A stretch of 64,000 nt of DNA from Dacryopinax spathularia (Eukaryota; Basidiomycota; Dacrymycetes; Dacrymycetales; Dacrymycetaceae). The notes under the pieces are model-generated. The model did no database searches. It saw nothing but the letters and a program-made list of their open reading frames with translations, and was not told the origin of the DNA. Made by a program: the position numbers and the translations under genes. The DNA is taken from positions 868,001 to 932,000 of the forward strand of contig JBBPFI010000003.1 of NCBI GenBank assembly GCA_037974965.1, read 5' to 3'. Positions 43,712 through 55,174 of the stretch are shown here, piece by piece; the stretch's first letter is position 1; each line of letters opens with the position of its first letter.

Positions 43712-46219
43712 CAGAGGAGGGTAGACAATGCAGTTCAGGATTCCAGAGGTAGCAGAGTTGGAGAGTAACCAAGCGATAATAGCGGAACGGTATATTAATT
43801 ATCGATAGTCTACAATGCACATTTTCACATTCTCCCCTGTATTCTTCTTCCGTCTATACAGGCACGGGTACCTAAAAGGTCCATGGAAGCGCCGGGGCCT
43901 TCCTCACCTATTAGGTTCCGCCATTGTAGTCCATATGGTGGTTGGTTGCGAGTGACAGATAGGGCGGGGATTCGGAGACCGTGTATTGTTGTTTCTAGCC
44001 CTGCTGGCTCGCGCTAGACAGGGAAGCTGCTGCTCCAGCAAACCCCTCTTTCCAAAATGCCAATTCCTGACTGCCGAGTCCTCAGGGTATGTAGGAAAGG
44101 GGAAATCACGATTTCTTGTGCAGCAACTGAATTCCAAGATCGAAGGGAATAACCGTTCATCCATTGTATAGCTCTCGTAACAAGCCTATAACGACCGAGA
44201 GACCCTCGAGGAGCCGACTCAACGTCACCGCCCCATCCCCTGCTCCTGACCCATTCCAAAAGCAAGCAAAAGCACACGATCGCACGACTGATAGGGACCC
44301 GACTCCCCCCGACGGCTTTCCTGCAACTTCTGGACTTCTTGGGCGGTGCTGGTGGGCGGCGTGGGGAGGGGGGAATGCTGATGAGCCTGTGTGCCGGCGG
44401 TATTTTCCAGCCCGGGCGTGGTGCGGTGTGGTGGTCTGAACCCTGTGCGGGCTCCGATACGGAGCGGGACTGTGTGCCGGAGCGATGATCGAATGTTGGA
44501 CGGTCGGATTGTCAATCAGTCCGTGTGCTCGCCTCCGAGATCATTCATCTTGTTCGCTGGTGATGAGCGACAAGGGAGCAGGAACGAGGTACGGGGAATG
44601 TTCCTGCCCCAAGGTCTGTTCGCCCCTCGCCTCGTCATTCCCCAGCCTGGCCAACAGGCTGGTCTTTATTCCAGAAGTGGGACAATCAAGAACCCTCCGA
44701 ATGCGGGCGAGGATCATGATGATCAGGAAGATCAGGAAATCCGCGAAGAATGGGAAGGCAGGAAGGGGGAGGAAGTCGTCAGGCCCAATCGGAAGGATTT
44801 AGCCTCAATCATACTACGCCCGCGGTGATGTTGCTGTCATCCGCAGCGTTAAGCTCTGTAAGCTGCTTGTCGTGCGATTGTCCGTTTCTCGTTTTCTGAG
44901 AATCCCGTGCGTTCCCGGGTATTTTCCGTTGCGGCTGCCGGGGAATGAAAGCAGGCTGTAGAAGAGATTGGAAGAGGCCCCGCTCTGCTGGCCATGAACA
45001 TGCCCCGCAGTGACAGCATCACCATGGGAAGCAGAGGGTGGTTACATACATTGCATTTCAGCTGGTTGGAGCTTCTGTGTGCGAGTTGCTAGCCCCGTTA
45101 GGAAATGTTGGGGAGCGTGGTTGTCAGTTTCCTGCTTCTCGATTGCTAAGCTGTTGATGACGCTGTGTCGTGAAACATGGCGTTTTCTGTATTGCTCGTG
45201 CATGAGGGGAGCATTGCAGAAAAACATCCTGCCTGCCTTGTTGAGCAGAAACCCTCTTCGAATCAAAACTCCGCGTTGTGTGCTGCTATCGTCCTCCTAG
45301 TTGGCCCGCATACCATTCCAAACCCGTCCGAGTCTGGTCCAGTTCACCAACAAGGACCCCAAGGTCTGCCATATCCGACCGCAGACCGCCCACGCCGTTC
45401 GTCTGACCCGGCGGTTTCGCAAGTGTATGAGGACCTCATTGACCGCGTGTTCCCGCGGTAGAACAGGACCCGCTTCCCGGTTGGCGACGGTCCACCCGAC
45501 GTGCCGGCGGCAACGCGGGACCTGGTTGGGCTGTGGTCCATCTAGGGCGCCCTTCAGTCGTACTGGGAACTCCATTCAGGGGGGTGGTTTTGGCTCCCCG
45601 GTGTGACGTTCTGCCCCCCCTCCTCAGTCCTTTGACTCTACGCCCCGGCGGCCGTACAAGCGTGTTGTGCGACAGATTCGAAGATTGCGACACGACAAGA
45701 CAAGAACAAGTCGGCGGCAAAGACGTTCTTCAGGGCGTAACGTGGAGAAAGAACCGCTTCGAAGGCAGGCCTGGCCAGGTTCACAGATTGGTGAACTCGG
45801 GGACCGCACCCTTTGGCTTTGTCTTCTGCTGCTGCTGCTTCTGACCATCCCCGACCCGTACGTTCTGCCCAGCTCAGCGCGCACCTCTCACCGGTCCATT
45901 CCCAAATCCCCGCTCACCTTCCTTTCGTTCGCACCCCTTCCTCTCCGTTCCTCACCTTCCCACACCTCACCACCCACTCCAATTCCCCCTCCTTACGCCC
46001 TCCAGTGCTTCTTATTGGCCGTGTGCCGTGGGTTCACCCACTTCACTTCGCAGCCGTAACAACGCCCCTTAAACAGCCCATCAGCACTCTCCCCCCTTGC
46101 TTCCCCCCTCTCTTCCACCCCACAACCATCGACAGCACCTACTTCCCCCGATCATTGGCACCCCCCCGCTGCACCGCCGACGCTAACTCGCCTCTGCCAA
46201 GAAGAGGAAAGTTAATCTG
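43712..46219. other. Right boundary zone and upstream region of the transcription factor gene
   Basis: Some 2.5 kb without a firm gene. Island motifs stop at about 43170. A + frame at 45177-45461 (starting MAFSVLLVHEG, ending YEDLIDRVFPR) and frames at 44391-44828 and 44225-44515 have some protein look, but no splice chain or family could be found. From about 45890 to 46200 the plus strand is a long C/T-rich tract, a typical fungal promoter and leader for the gene at 46220. No terminal inverted repeat was found. Confidence 0.4.
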
Positions 46220-49200
46220 ATGGCCGTCATGCTCGCTCATCCCGCTCCGGCTCCTCCCTCTCTGACAATGCCGCCCATCGATGCCAACAGGCCCCGCACC
46301 GACCTCTCCTCCCCTATCGACAAGCGTACCACTGCTGACGAGGAGGAAGCGAGCGAGCGCAGAGGCGTCAGAAAGCGCAAGAGGCTCTCAAAGGTTCGCC
46401 TGCGCCCACAGAAGCGTCTACTGAAAGCTGATCGGTCGTGTGCAGGCGTGCGATGCTTGCCATAAGTCCAAGAGGAGATGCGATGGTCGCTGTATGTCCT
46501 CTCTCATCATCCCAGTACCCAATCTGACCTTTCCGAACATCAGCTCCATGCGCAAACTGGTAAGCGCCCTCTTTCAAGACGATGTGGTAGTTACTGACGA
46601 TCGCCGCAGCGAATTCGCTACCAAAACCTGCGTCTATACCGATTCCTTGGGTCGGACCGTAGCAGCCCCTCATGCACGATCCGAAGACCTGGTCTCGCTC
46701 CTTTTCCCTCGCCCGGCTCCCTCCTCGCATCCACTGTCGAGCCCCTTGCGCTCGTCTCAGACACATTATCCGCCTCATGGCGTAGGAGCGAGGCCTATCT
46801 CCCATGGTGCACTGTCTCGCCCCTCAGGAGGATTGCCTGTGAATGTCGCGCTGGACAACCCGCAGGTGTTGCAGGAAGAATATCCTTGGGCGAAGGTCGA
46901 CGACCTGGTCAGGGCGCTCAAGGATGTCGCTCCGAACAGCCGGGTGATGGTTGACGCTACGATCAAGCTGGAATTGACCAACAGTGAGCTCAGCTTGTTA
47001 CCAGCTGCCTGAGCAATGCTAATGAGAGATGACAGTCTTCTTCACCAAATGCTCTCCGTTCAATTTGGCTATCCACAAGCCCACATTCCTCAGCATGCTC
47101 ACCAACGGCGCGCTGCCAAACTATATCCTCCTATCCGTCATGGCCCTGGCAGCGCCATATTCCTCCCATCCGGCGCTCAGGATCCTTTCTCCCAACAGGC
47201 CTTGGCAGCAAGGGGAGGTATTTGCCGAAGCTGCCAGGCGTGTACTGCTGGATCGGGCAGGAAACGTGCAGCTGGAGTATACCCTCGAAGTTGCGCAGGC
47301 TCTCGTGATGCTCCACGTTCACGAGATCTCCATGAGGCGATCCTCGAGCGCAAACGGCCGCTACATGAGTGAGTTCTTCGCCTAATCTGGAAAATTCTGC
47401 CCTAACAGAGAGGAACAGCCATGGCGCTGGACATTCTTATGCGGTTCGAGACGCATCGGCTGGACGCACCCGGCGGCCTGGGGGATAGCACCGACCCGAC
47501 GAAATCCCTACCAGCCGAAAGCTACAGGCGGACGTTCTGGCTGATCTATTTCATCGAGTCCCTCTGCTCGACCTTTACCGAACGCCCGCTGTCGTTCAAA
47601 GAGAACGAATTTGCCGTGTAAGCACCTTTCTTCCTTTCCCGGATTTTCAACCAGGGTTTGCTGATCGGTGAGGCCACCCCTCTTTCTCTAGCCGCCTCCC
47701 GATGAAGGACAGCAGGTTCGAGATCTTCGCGGATGCCGAAGCACCCACCGAGTTCCTGCGCCCCGCCGGGCAAGGCGGGTCGGAGCCAGGAGCGTTCGGC
47801 TACCTCGTCCGCGTCACCTCTATCTACACCAGGATCGCCTCCCTCATAATCGAGAGCGAAAGTAAGGGATCCCTCCTTCCTCCGCCGGCGGCAGCGCTTC
47901 TGACAGCGTGTTTCTCTCTGTTTCACAGATGCAGGAATGGGGCAGAACAACGAGACCCGCAGGCGTCTTACGACCCAGTTGCAGGAGTGTGAACGAAGCC
48001 TTACCGTAAGTTCACGCTCGGCCGAGGATTCCCCGCGTCGCGTGCTCCTGTCGGCAGGTGCTGACGCTTCTTTTCTCGCGCACGCAGGACTGGCAATTAT
48101 CTCTCCCGCTCAGACTGAGGTTCAACGAGGCGAACCTCCGCATGCATATCCACATGTATCATATTGCTGGCGGCTTCGGCTGGGCCTTCGCATACATGCA
48201 TGCGCTGTCAGAATGCAGCATGCTGGCTATCTACGAGGTGCGTGTTGCAACCCCCGCTTCTTCAGGGTTGTGATTCTGGGCTCTGACATGACTTGGCACT
48301 AGGTGTTCGATACACCGCCCATGACACGCTCCAAGCAAGCAGTCGCGAATCTGATGATTATCCTGGACTGGCTCGAGCCCAAGGGCCGGGCGAACCTTGC
48401 CAGTACGTCCCGCTTCTTTCCCGTAGCAGTTTTCTGCAGCTCCTCGCGTGTTCAACTGATCCTGATCTTCTCCGTCTGTTCTCTCAGCCGCATGGATCCT
48501 TCTCGCCCTCTTCCAGCACTACGACCGTGCACGCACCGAACCCGATCCTCGTGTGATGGATTGGTGCACAGAGTTCGAGACTCAGTACGGTATCAAGCCC
48601 GACGAGATCCGCAACCTCCCATTCAGGCAGGGATGGATGGGTCCTCGCGTAACAGCACCGAGGATCATCAATGGCCAAGGAACGCCGAGCAATTGGCCGC
48701 ACCTGGCCCAGCCTCCCCCGCCGCTGTCCACTTCGACAAGCCAGCGGCCGGCACTGCATATCGGTACCACGAACCACTACGACTATTCTGGCGCGCATTC
48801 CTACCCCTCGGCTCCTGGTTTCCCTGGGCCCAGAAGCAGCCACACGCCCTACAGCGGGATGTCGCTCGACTCGCTCCCTACTCCCTCTCACTGGCCAGGC
48901 GAGCAGACTCTGCCTCCTCTGCCTTCCCTGCCTTCCCTGCCAAGGATCTTCGACAGACAAGAAGTATCCGCCAGCATGCATCTTTCTCCCATTGGCCAAT
49001 CTCAACCGCAACAGCAAGGAGGAGGATACATGTCGTACCCTCCTGAGTCCTACTTGCCCGCACCGGGATCGCTGCATCATACCTACCCAGGGCCAGGTAA
49101 CAACGCTTTCCGTGTCCGCACGAGCGGGTTGCCAGGACAAGGACTAGATCCCATGTCTGCAGCGACGAGCGCAACGGCGACTACAGACAGGTTCAGCTCG

Positions 49201-49308
49201 ATCTCCCCGGCCGACGAACACCAGCCTGCTAAGAGGGCACCTGTTGGGCTAGGATGGCTGGCGGACGAGCCAAGGGCAGAGAGGAAGGGTGTAGGGATGA
49301 TGGACTAG
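46220..49308 (+). CDS. Zn2Cys6 fungal transcription factor with fungal-trans domain
   Basis: Eleven exons are inferred: 46220-46393, 46446-46491, 46544-46559, 46610-46983, 47036-47368, 47419-47617, 47692-47861, 47929-48005, 48088-48237, 48303-48402 and 48488-49308. After a basic RKRKRLSK the spliced zinc cluster reads ACDACHKSKRRCDGR, SPCANC, EFATKTCVYTD. This is C-x2-C-x6-C-x5-C-x2-C-x6-C, complete only if the 16-base third exon is included. The middle region is typical: FFTKCSPFNLAIHKPTFLSM, SYRRTFWLIYFIESLCSTFT, then RLPMKDSRFEIF. The C-terminal 230 residues are Pro/Ser/Gly-rich, a likely activation region. The protein would bind DNA in the nucleus; its targets are unknown. Confidence 0.9.
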
Positions 49309-49849
49309 ACCTGATCTCGGACCATTGATTTCGTTCTTCGTTCCGCTTTCTGCTTTCTCCTACTCCTCCTTCATCTCGTTTGTCTCGATTAGCGTATGGG
49401 CTCCGCCTTCCGTTCGGCTCGCTTTGTTTTCCGTTTGATCTGTTTCCTTCTTTGTTTTTCCTTCGGCTTGTGGCTTCGTTCGTGTAACTCAAGTTGGTCT
49501 CGGGTGTTTCTTGTATCCATGTTAAAAAGTACAGTAGTTGCTGTACTATGATGATACTTACGTTTCTAAGCGTTTTGCTAGCAAGGTGTTGCAGTTTGAG
49601 GATTGCTTTGGCCCCTTCCGTGGAAATCATCCCGTGGAGAAGTGGGCACTACACTCAATGGAAATAAGTTTCTTTTCTTTATCCTCGGTCGGCCGTGGCA
49701 TAGAGACCGGGTCATTCTCGCATCCTTCGCCTTAGGGAGGTTAAGAATGTATTATCTATTGGCATGCGATGGCTACAATACAGCTCGCCGGTCCTCTCCG
49801 CACACGAGTATGCTGAAGAGCATCGGCGATTCGGCGGCCCAGGAAGAGC
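49309..49849. other. Convergent intergenic region
   Basis: This lies between the stops of the transcription factor (plus) and VMA10 (minus). It is T-rich on the plus strand up to about 49500, consistent with the 3' trailer. No gene is seen. Confidence 0.35.
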
Positions 49850-50386
49850 TCATTTGCTCTCCTTCTCCACCTTCTTGATATTCCTATGCATTTGCGGGTG
49901 CACCTCGACGACCCTCTCAAGCAGCTTCTTCACCACTGCTACGCGGTTCTGCTCAAACGCAGCGTCAATAGCTTTGATCTTCTGCTCGGTGTCCTTGTCG
50001 ATGCTCGACTGGACGGATTGAGTGCTACCAGAGCGCTGCACACCGCATCAGCGCGTTTCATCTGTTATGGCAAGGGCCTGAGACGCACCTCAGCCTCAAA
50101 AGCTTTGAACTCCTCATCCTTCTGCTTCCTGTACTCTGCAATCTCCTTGTCCGCCTCTGACCGCGCGTCCTTCAGCCTCTGTGTCCGATCTGTAGTCCGA
50201 CTCGCGGATAAGCACCCTATATCGCTCCTGAACGCAGCAGAGGACGTACATTGACGAGCCTGCTGCACGACCTTCGCAGCCTCTTTCTCCGCGTCCAGCA
50301 GCGTCTGGATACTCTGTGATTGAGACTACCACAAGATAATATTAGCCTCAGTCGTATCCAGACGTTATTACAAGAGTACTCACCAT
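49850..50386 (-). CDS. VMA10: V-type ATPase subunit G
   Basis: This is a peripheral stalk subunit of the V1 sector of the vacuolar proton pump. Five coding exons are inferred: 50384-50386 (the ATG alone), 50250-50325, 50089-50189 and 49850-50035, the last being a single exon by my reading, so four in all. The introns are 50326-50383 (GTGAGT to GTGGTAG), 50190-50249 (GTACGT to GACTACAG) and 50036-50088 (GTGCGT to TGTGCAG). The spliced product starts M-SQSQSIQTLLDAEKEA, then AKVVQQARQY, RTQRLKDARSEADKEIAEYR, KQKDEEFKAFEAE, and ends VVEVHPQMHRNIKKVEKESK. The coiled-coil plan and roughly 121-residue length fit the family. It is divergent from symplekin. Confidence 0.93.
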
Positions 50387-50700
50387 GACGTACGGAGAAG
50401 AGGCACGTCGGGACAGTGGCGCTCATCGGCGTTGTCGACGCTCTCAGCATCAGTGGCGGTGTTCGACTTCGGAGTCAATTCATGCAGGTCCCTATTCGAC
50501 TTCCTCTCCGGGCACTTCACTGACGTTGAAAGTCGTCTGAACGGTCTGAATCGTGACCCCCACCGCGCTCACCCAATATCTGCATTCCTTCTATTTGCTG
50601 AATACCCTTCCAACTACAAGACCTCACCCAAAGTAGAGGAGATATTGTAGTACAGCTTGCGCCGTACAGGCGGTAGTCGCGACTCTCTCTACCGCGCGCT
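50387..50700. promoter_or_regulatory. Divergent promoter of VMA10 and symplekin
   Basis: About 310 bases separate the two start codons. No sharp motif was recognised, and the open frame 50432-50650 lies antisense-free but without protein character. Confidence 0.4.
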
Positions 50701-53700
50701 ATGGACCAACCGGGTGACATGAATGGGGGCGGCATACCCGACCCGCTACAGCTGCTCAGCAGTGCACTGTCCGCACCAGCAGACTCGCAGCTACAAGCCG
50801 AGCGGCTGGCAGAACTACGAACCGTCCTCGAGAAACACAGACCGAGCCTCATCCCGATCATGATATCCAACCTACTTCCGACAACCGCGATGAGCGTGGA
50901 CTCGGTGCTGAAGAGATGGTTGCTCGAGCTAGTGCAGTACGCGTTAGGGAGTCAGGCGCTAGACTACGCTACCCGAACTGGAGGTACGCCTCTCATGCCA
51001 TTGGACCGTAACATAGATACTCATGCGTGAACGTGTGATAGTGGCAATGGAGTCTGTGAGCCACCTGACGGGGATGTTGTACGGAACGCATGTACCCATC
51101 GTGAAGACGGTAATCTCATGCTTCTCCTCAATATACCCCCTTGTATTCCGAGCTGTGTACGTGTCTCAGCCCCTCATTAATCGCAATGTGTTCCTGAATC
51201 TGGTCCAGATGCCAACCGACGGGCATGGCCGCTCAGAAGCAGTGGGAATTGGTTCTTGCTGCAAAGGACCGGATACTCAAGCTATTGGATTCGCCTACCG
51301 CACCACTGGGTATCAAGATATGCGCCATTAAGTTCATGCAGCGAGCAATTCTGGTGCAAGGGAGAGGTCCGACGGATCCGAGGGTGAGCGCGTTTCCAAG
51401 CTGCCCATATGCAGGAGCTGACGGCGCCGTAGTTGCAAAATATCGCAGATCCCAACCTGTCCATTGTTCCCACTGGTCATCCGTTCATCTCGCCGTCACA
51501 TCTGGAGAATGAAGGAGTGGAGTTGCTGCAGAAGATGATCACTCTACTCTTCAAGACGAAGTGAGTTGCTCACCTCTCATCACGCGATTTCGCTAAAACT
51601 CTGCAACTCAGCTCTGTCGAGATCGTCTCCGCAATAGTCAACTGCTTCGATGCTTTCATTCGGCTACGACCGCCATTAGGCGATGTTATCCTCCAAACTC
51701 TGGAGGTCTGGACGCCTGTAGCCTTGGCTGGACAATCCTTTACGGCCATCCGGAGTGTGGAGAAGACCATCCTGATTCTCCTGAACCATCTGTTACAGTG
51801 CGTGAGGAATCTCACTATACCGGCATCCCGCTGATGGACTTATTCAGTACGGCCTATGGCGCACCCTACGGTCCACGGATACACCAAATCCTGCGAAGAC
51901 AAGCCGAGCGCATGCACCAGGCCGAACGCGAGGAGGCCGCCAGACGAAAGGAGAAACGCGCCGCCCTCGAAGCAAGCAGGAAACGAGGTGCGCCAGGAGA
52001 TGACGAGAGCGCCGCTAAGCGGATCAAGCTGGATCCTGCTGCTTCTGCGGGGATGGCCGCTCTTACGGATATGAACGCGTTTGATGTTAGCTCGTTACCG
52101 CCGGAGATGGTTGTGGACTTGGTTGTGGCAAATCTGGCGCTCGTGACGGATCAGGAGCTGGTCTCTGCTATTCAGGTATGCATCGCTGCGACTCTGCATC
52201 GACAGGCTCTGCTTACTCGGGGATAGACTTTCCGACATGCCTATGCCATAGCAACAGCATCTTCGACGTCTCAGTCCACAACCGCAGGGGTAACTGCTCA
52301 TGAAGCGATGACTTCCGCGCTTGTTTCCAAGGTGGAGGATGACGACGATGTGGTGATGGAAGATGAGTCAGATGAGGAGGACATGGAATATGAACCAGAT
52401 AAGCTGAATGAGCAGCTGAGTGTAAGCCAACTACGCCTCTCGCACTGACTTTCGCTGAACTTGAATGAACAGCTGGACCTTCCCGCCTTCTCCGGTGATG
52501 GCATGCAACTCGAGGCCGAAGCGGACGAGGACATCCTCCAGTCCCTCCGATTAGCCAACTACGACCTCCCCCTTCCCCAACCAGCAGACGACGTCGCACG
52601 GACAAAAATCATCCAATCCGCACTCGCTCGAGTATGGGACAACGGGAAAGAGATGCAGCTCCAAGCCTCCGAGGAGCCAGAGGTTGAGGGGATCAAGCCT
52701 GTTGCTGGCTTGCCACCGCACGAGATGTGGATGCTCACCCTTGTGCGGATGGTTACGCGCGGGTTTGCGTCTTTTGAGGAGGAGGCTGCGACGAAGTCTG
52801 AGGATGGGTCAACAACGCCGCCTGGTCGGTTAAAGCCCACAGCGGACGATATCCGACAAAGGTTATACGACTTCGTACTGGGAGACTTCCCTGCTCGGTA
52901 CGTCTAGGTCACGTATATTTCCGAGTGGCGTGCTAAGCTTTTGTACAGGAAAAAGGTTGCCACTACCTGGATGGCTGAAGAATGGGTCAACGATAAGCGG
53001 CACAACAAGAATGCGCCCCTACAGGTACATTAAATGCTGTGCTATCTTGCTCAGCGCTGACGCTGTGCAGGGCGGGCAATACCAAAAATGGCTTCAAAAG
53101 ATTCTCGAGGAGCTGACTAAGACTGTCGATACAAAGGACAAGTCACTCCGAGAGTTCCTCATGGATCTGCCTATGCTGCCGCCGTATGTCTTTGATATGA
53201 TGCGGGAGCTCTGTGTGGTGGAGAAGCGGTATGTTATGCATCTACCAACTGCCGTGGGTAGTCTAACATCCTTTGCAGCATGGCAATCGGGTTTAGCGTC
53301 CTGCGGGAGATTGCAATGACAAGGGCACCCTTGCGCAAGAAGGCACTAGAGATCGTGCTAGATCTCACGACTCATCCTGGTATGGGAAGCAAACCTCCTC
53401 GCAGGGAATTTGTCTAACACTCGCTGTAGCGAAAGTTACCCGTAATGCGGCCATCATCACCACGAAGCGCTGGGTCACCGAAAAGAAAACGCTGGAATCG
53501 TATGCCCGTGCTTTCGCTATGCAGATGCTTCACAGGCTGTCGCCGAACAAGCCACATACAAACGGGACCGACACCTCCGATCAAACGATGGAGGATGCCG
53601 AGGAGAAGAAGCCTGCCGGAGACACGGATGAACCTGCTGAAGTCAAGGCTAACGGCGTGTTGCACGAGGTCCTGGAATACCCAATGTCGTATGTGCCGGA

Positions 53701-54951
53701 AACTCCCGAGCCTCCGTTGGACAAGAATCTGGTGCAGCAATACCTTGAGCTGTATTTCGTTCTCTGTCTGACATCACAAGATATGCTGGATGAGTGAGTC
53801 AATGAGTCTGCATGGTGGAACCGTTTCTGATCGACAGCAGCCTGTTCGAACGATATCCTTACATGGACCCTTCCGTGCAAGAGGCTGTCCAAGAACTAAT
53901 CACGAACATGATCAAGACGCTGGGACAGTCGAATGGCAAGCTACTGACGCTTCTTCGTACCTTCCCAAGCGGGAGCGACACTCTTGCGCTCAGGGTTCTC
54001 AACATCCTCACGGAGAACAAGAGGCCATCAGCCCCGCTGGTTGCGCTTGTCAAAGGACTCGTCACGGAGCGAAACCTGGATGTCCGTTTCCTTATGCCCA
54101 TTTTGCCAGAGATGGAAAAGGTAGGTTCGCACCCAATTGCATATGCAGCCAAGATGCTAACGGTCGGTAAAGGCGGATATCTTACGATACTTACCAAGGA
54201 TTGTGGCTACGCTCAATGGCCAGCCTGCCGAGAAGGCCCTCGTCCGGTCTGTATTCTCCTCGATCGTCACCGCACCGCCGCAAACCTTCGGCACATCGTC
54301 CAATCAGCCGCGTGTCAAGCAGTCCGAACTGCTTACGCCAGTCGAGTTGATGGTGTTGTTGCATCACATGGACAAGGAGGCCGGCCTGAAGCCTACGATC
54401 GAAGCCATTCAACTATGCTTCTCCATGACAGACATATACCGGTCAGACGTCCTAGCGGCGGTAATACAACAGTTGGTGGACGAGCCGACTCTGCCTACCC
54501 TGTTCATGCGAACCGTAAGCATGCGCGGCTTATTCCAAATTACGCCGCTGAGAGCGATATTTAGGTTATCATGACTGTGCAGCGGTATAAGTCGCTGACC
54601 GGATTCGTCTCGACCACCATTCTCGCCCGGCTGATACCGAAAAAAGTCTGGGAGCAACCACCTCTATGGGATGGTTTCTTGCGCTGCGCTAAACTGATCG
54701 CACCGTCGAGCTATGCTGTGCTTTTGCAACTCCCGAAAGCTCAGCTCAGGGACGCTGTCAGCAGGGATGCAGATCTTCGAGCCGGCCTCAAGGACTTCAT
54801 GGTGAAGCGAGGCGGGAATAATCGGGCAAGGCTGATCGAGATCTTTGGTGAAGACGACGACAGTAATAACCCCAGCAATCCTGGGAATCCTGCGTCTTCT
54901 CCGGCACCCACAACCCCTAATACCGTACCCAGCGAGGTTGGAGCGGCTTAA
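50701..54951 (+). CDS. PTA1: Symplekin/Pta1-type mRNA 3'-end processing scaffold
   Basis: This is a scaffold of the cleavage and polyadenylation factor in the nucleus. The start is the ATG at 50701 (MDQPGDMNGGGIP). The gene has about 14 short introns, for example one ending GTGATAG at about 51042 before VAMESVSHLTGMLYG. The N-terminal HEAT-like region matches the Symplekin/Pta1 N domain: LIPIMISNLLP, WLLELVQYALGS, KICAIKFMQRAILVQG, and VVSAIVNCFDAFIRLRPP-like EIVSAIVNCFDAFIRL. A basic linker with KRGAPGDDESAAKRIK follows. The C-terminal domain has PELEKVGSH-like LPEMEKV, TPVELMVLLHHMDKEAGL, RYKSLTGFVSTTILARLIPK, LWDGFLRCAKLIAP and LLQLPKAQLRDAV. The tail is Asn/Pro/Ser-rich. Confidence 0.88.
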
Positions 54952-55174
54952 TGATCTTTTATGCACACGATATATAGTTACTGCGTCTTCACAGTACCAT
55001 CTGTAGCACTAGCACATGATGTCACGCTTCATTCCTGGCAAACGAAGGGATCAATAATATCCGCGGAAGCCATGGCACAGAAACGGCACCGCCACCGGGG
55101 CAGGCAAGCCTTTCCGTGAGATCGCAGCCTCGAAGCGTTGTTGCACTTGGACCGACGGACCGGCTCATCTTCGC
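54952..55174. other. Short tandem-gene intergenic region
   Basis: This is the 3' end of symplekin and the upstream region of the NDUFAF7 gene. An A/T-rich ATATATAG lies at about 54970. No gene is seen. Confidence 0.3.

Larger units (their letters stand above)
7500..43800. mobile_element. Accessory island with KDZ transposase (possible large DNA transposon or nest)
   Basis: This span differs from both flanks. Its genes are nearly all of unknown family, several are paralogues of each other (A/B/C, Z1/Z2, M1/M2), and a CCGG-centred motif recurs dozens of times inside it and only rarely outside. A KDZ transposase lies at its right edge (40163-43711). Borders are set only by the first and last motif-rich stretches and are approximate. 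KDZ elements are cut-and-paste DNA transposons known to carry passenger genes in mushrooms. That the whole span is one element is an inference. A gene cluster invaded by several elements is equally allowed, and the kinase-like and F-box genes in the middle lack the motif. Confidence 0.35.

Noticed and set aside
44225-45461. One or more genes in the right boundary zone
   Set aside because: Several open frames exist on both strands, but no splice chain, start context or family mark supports any of them over the others.
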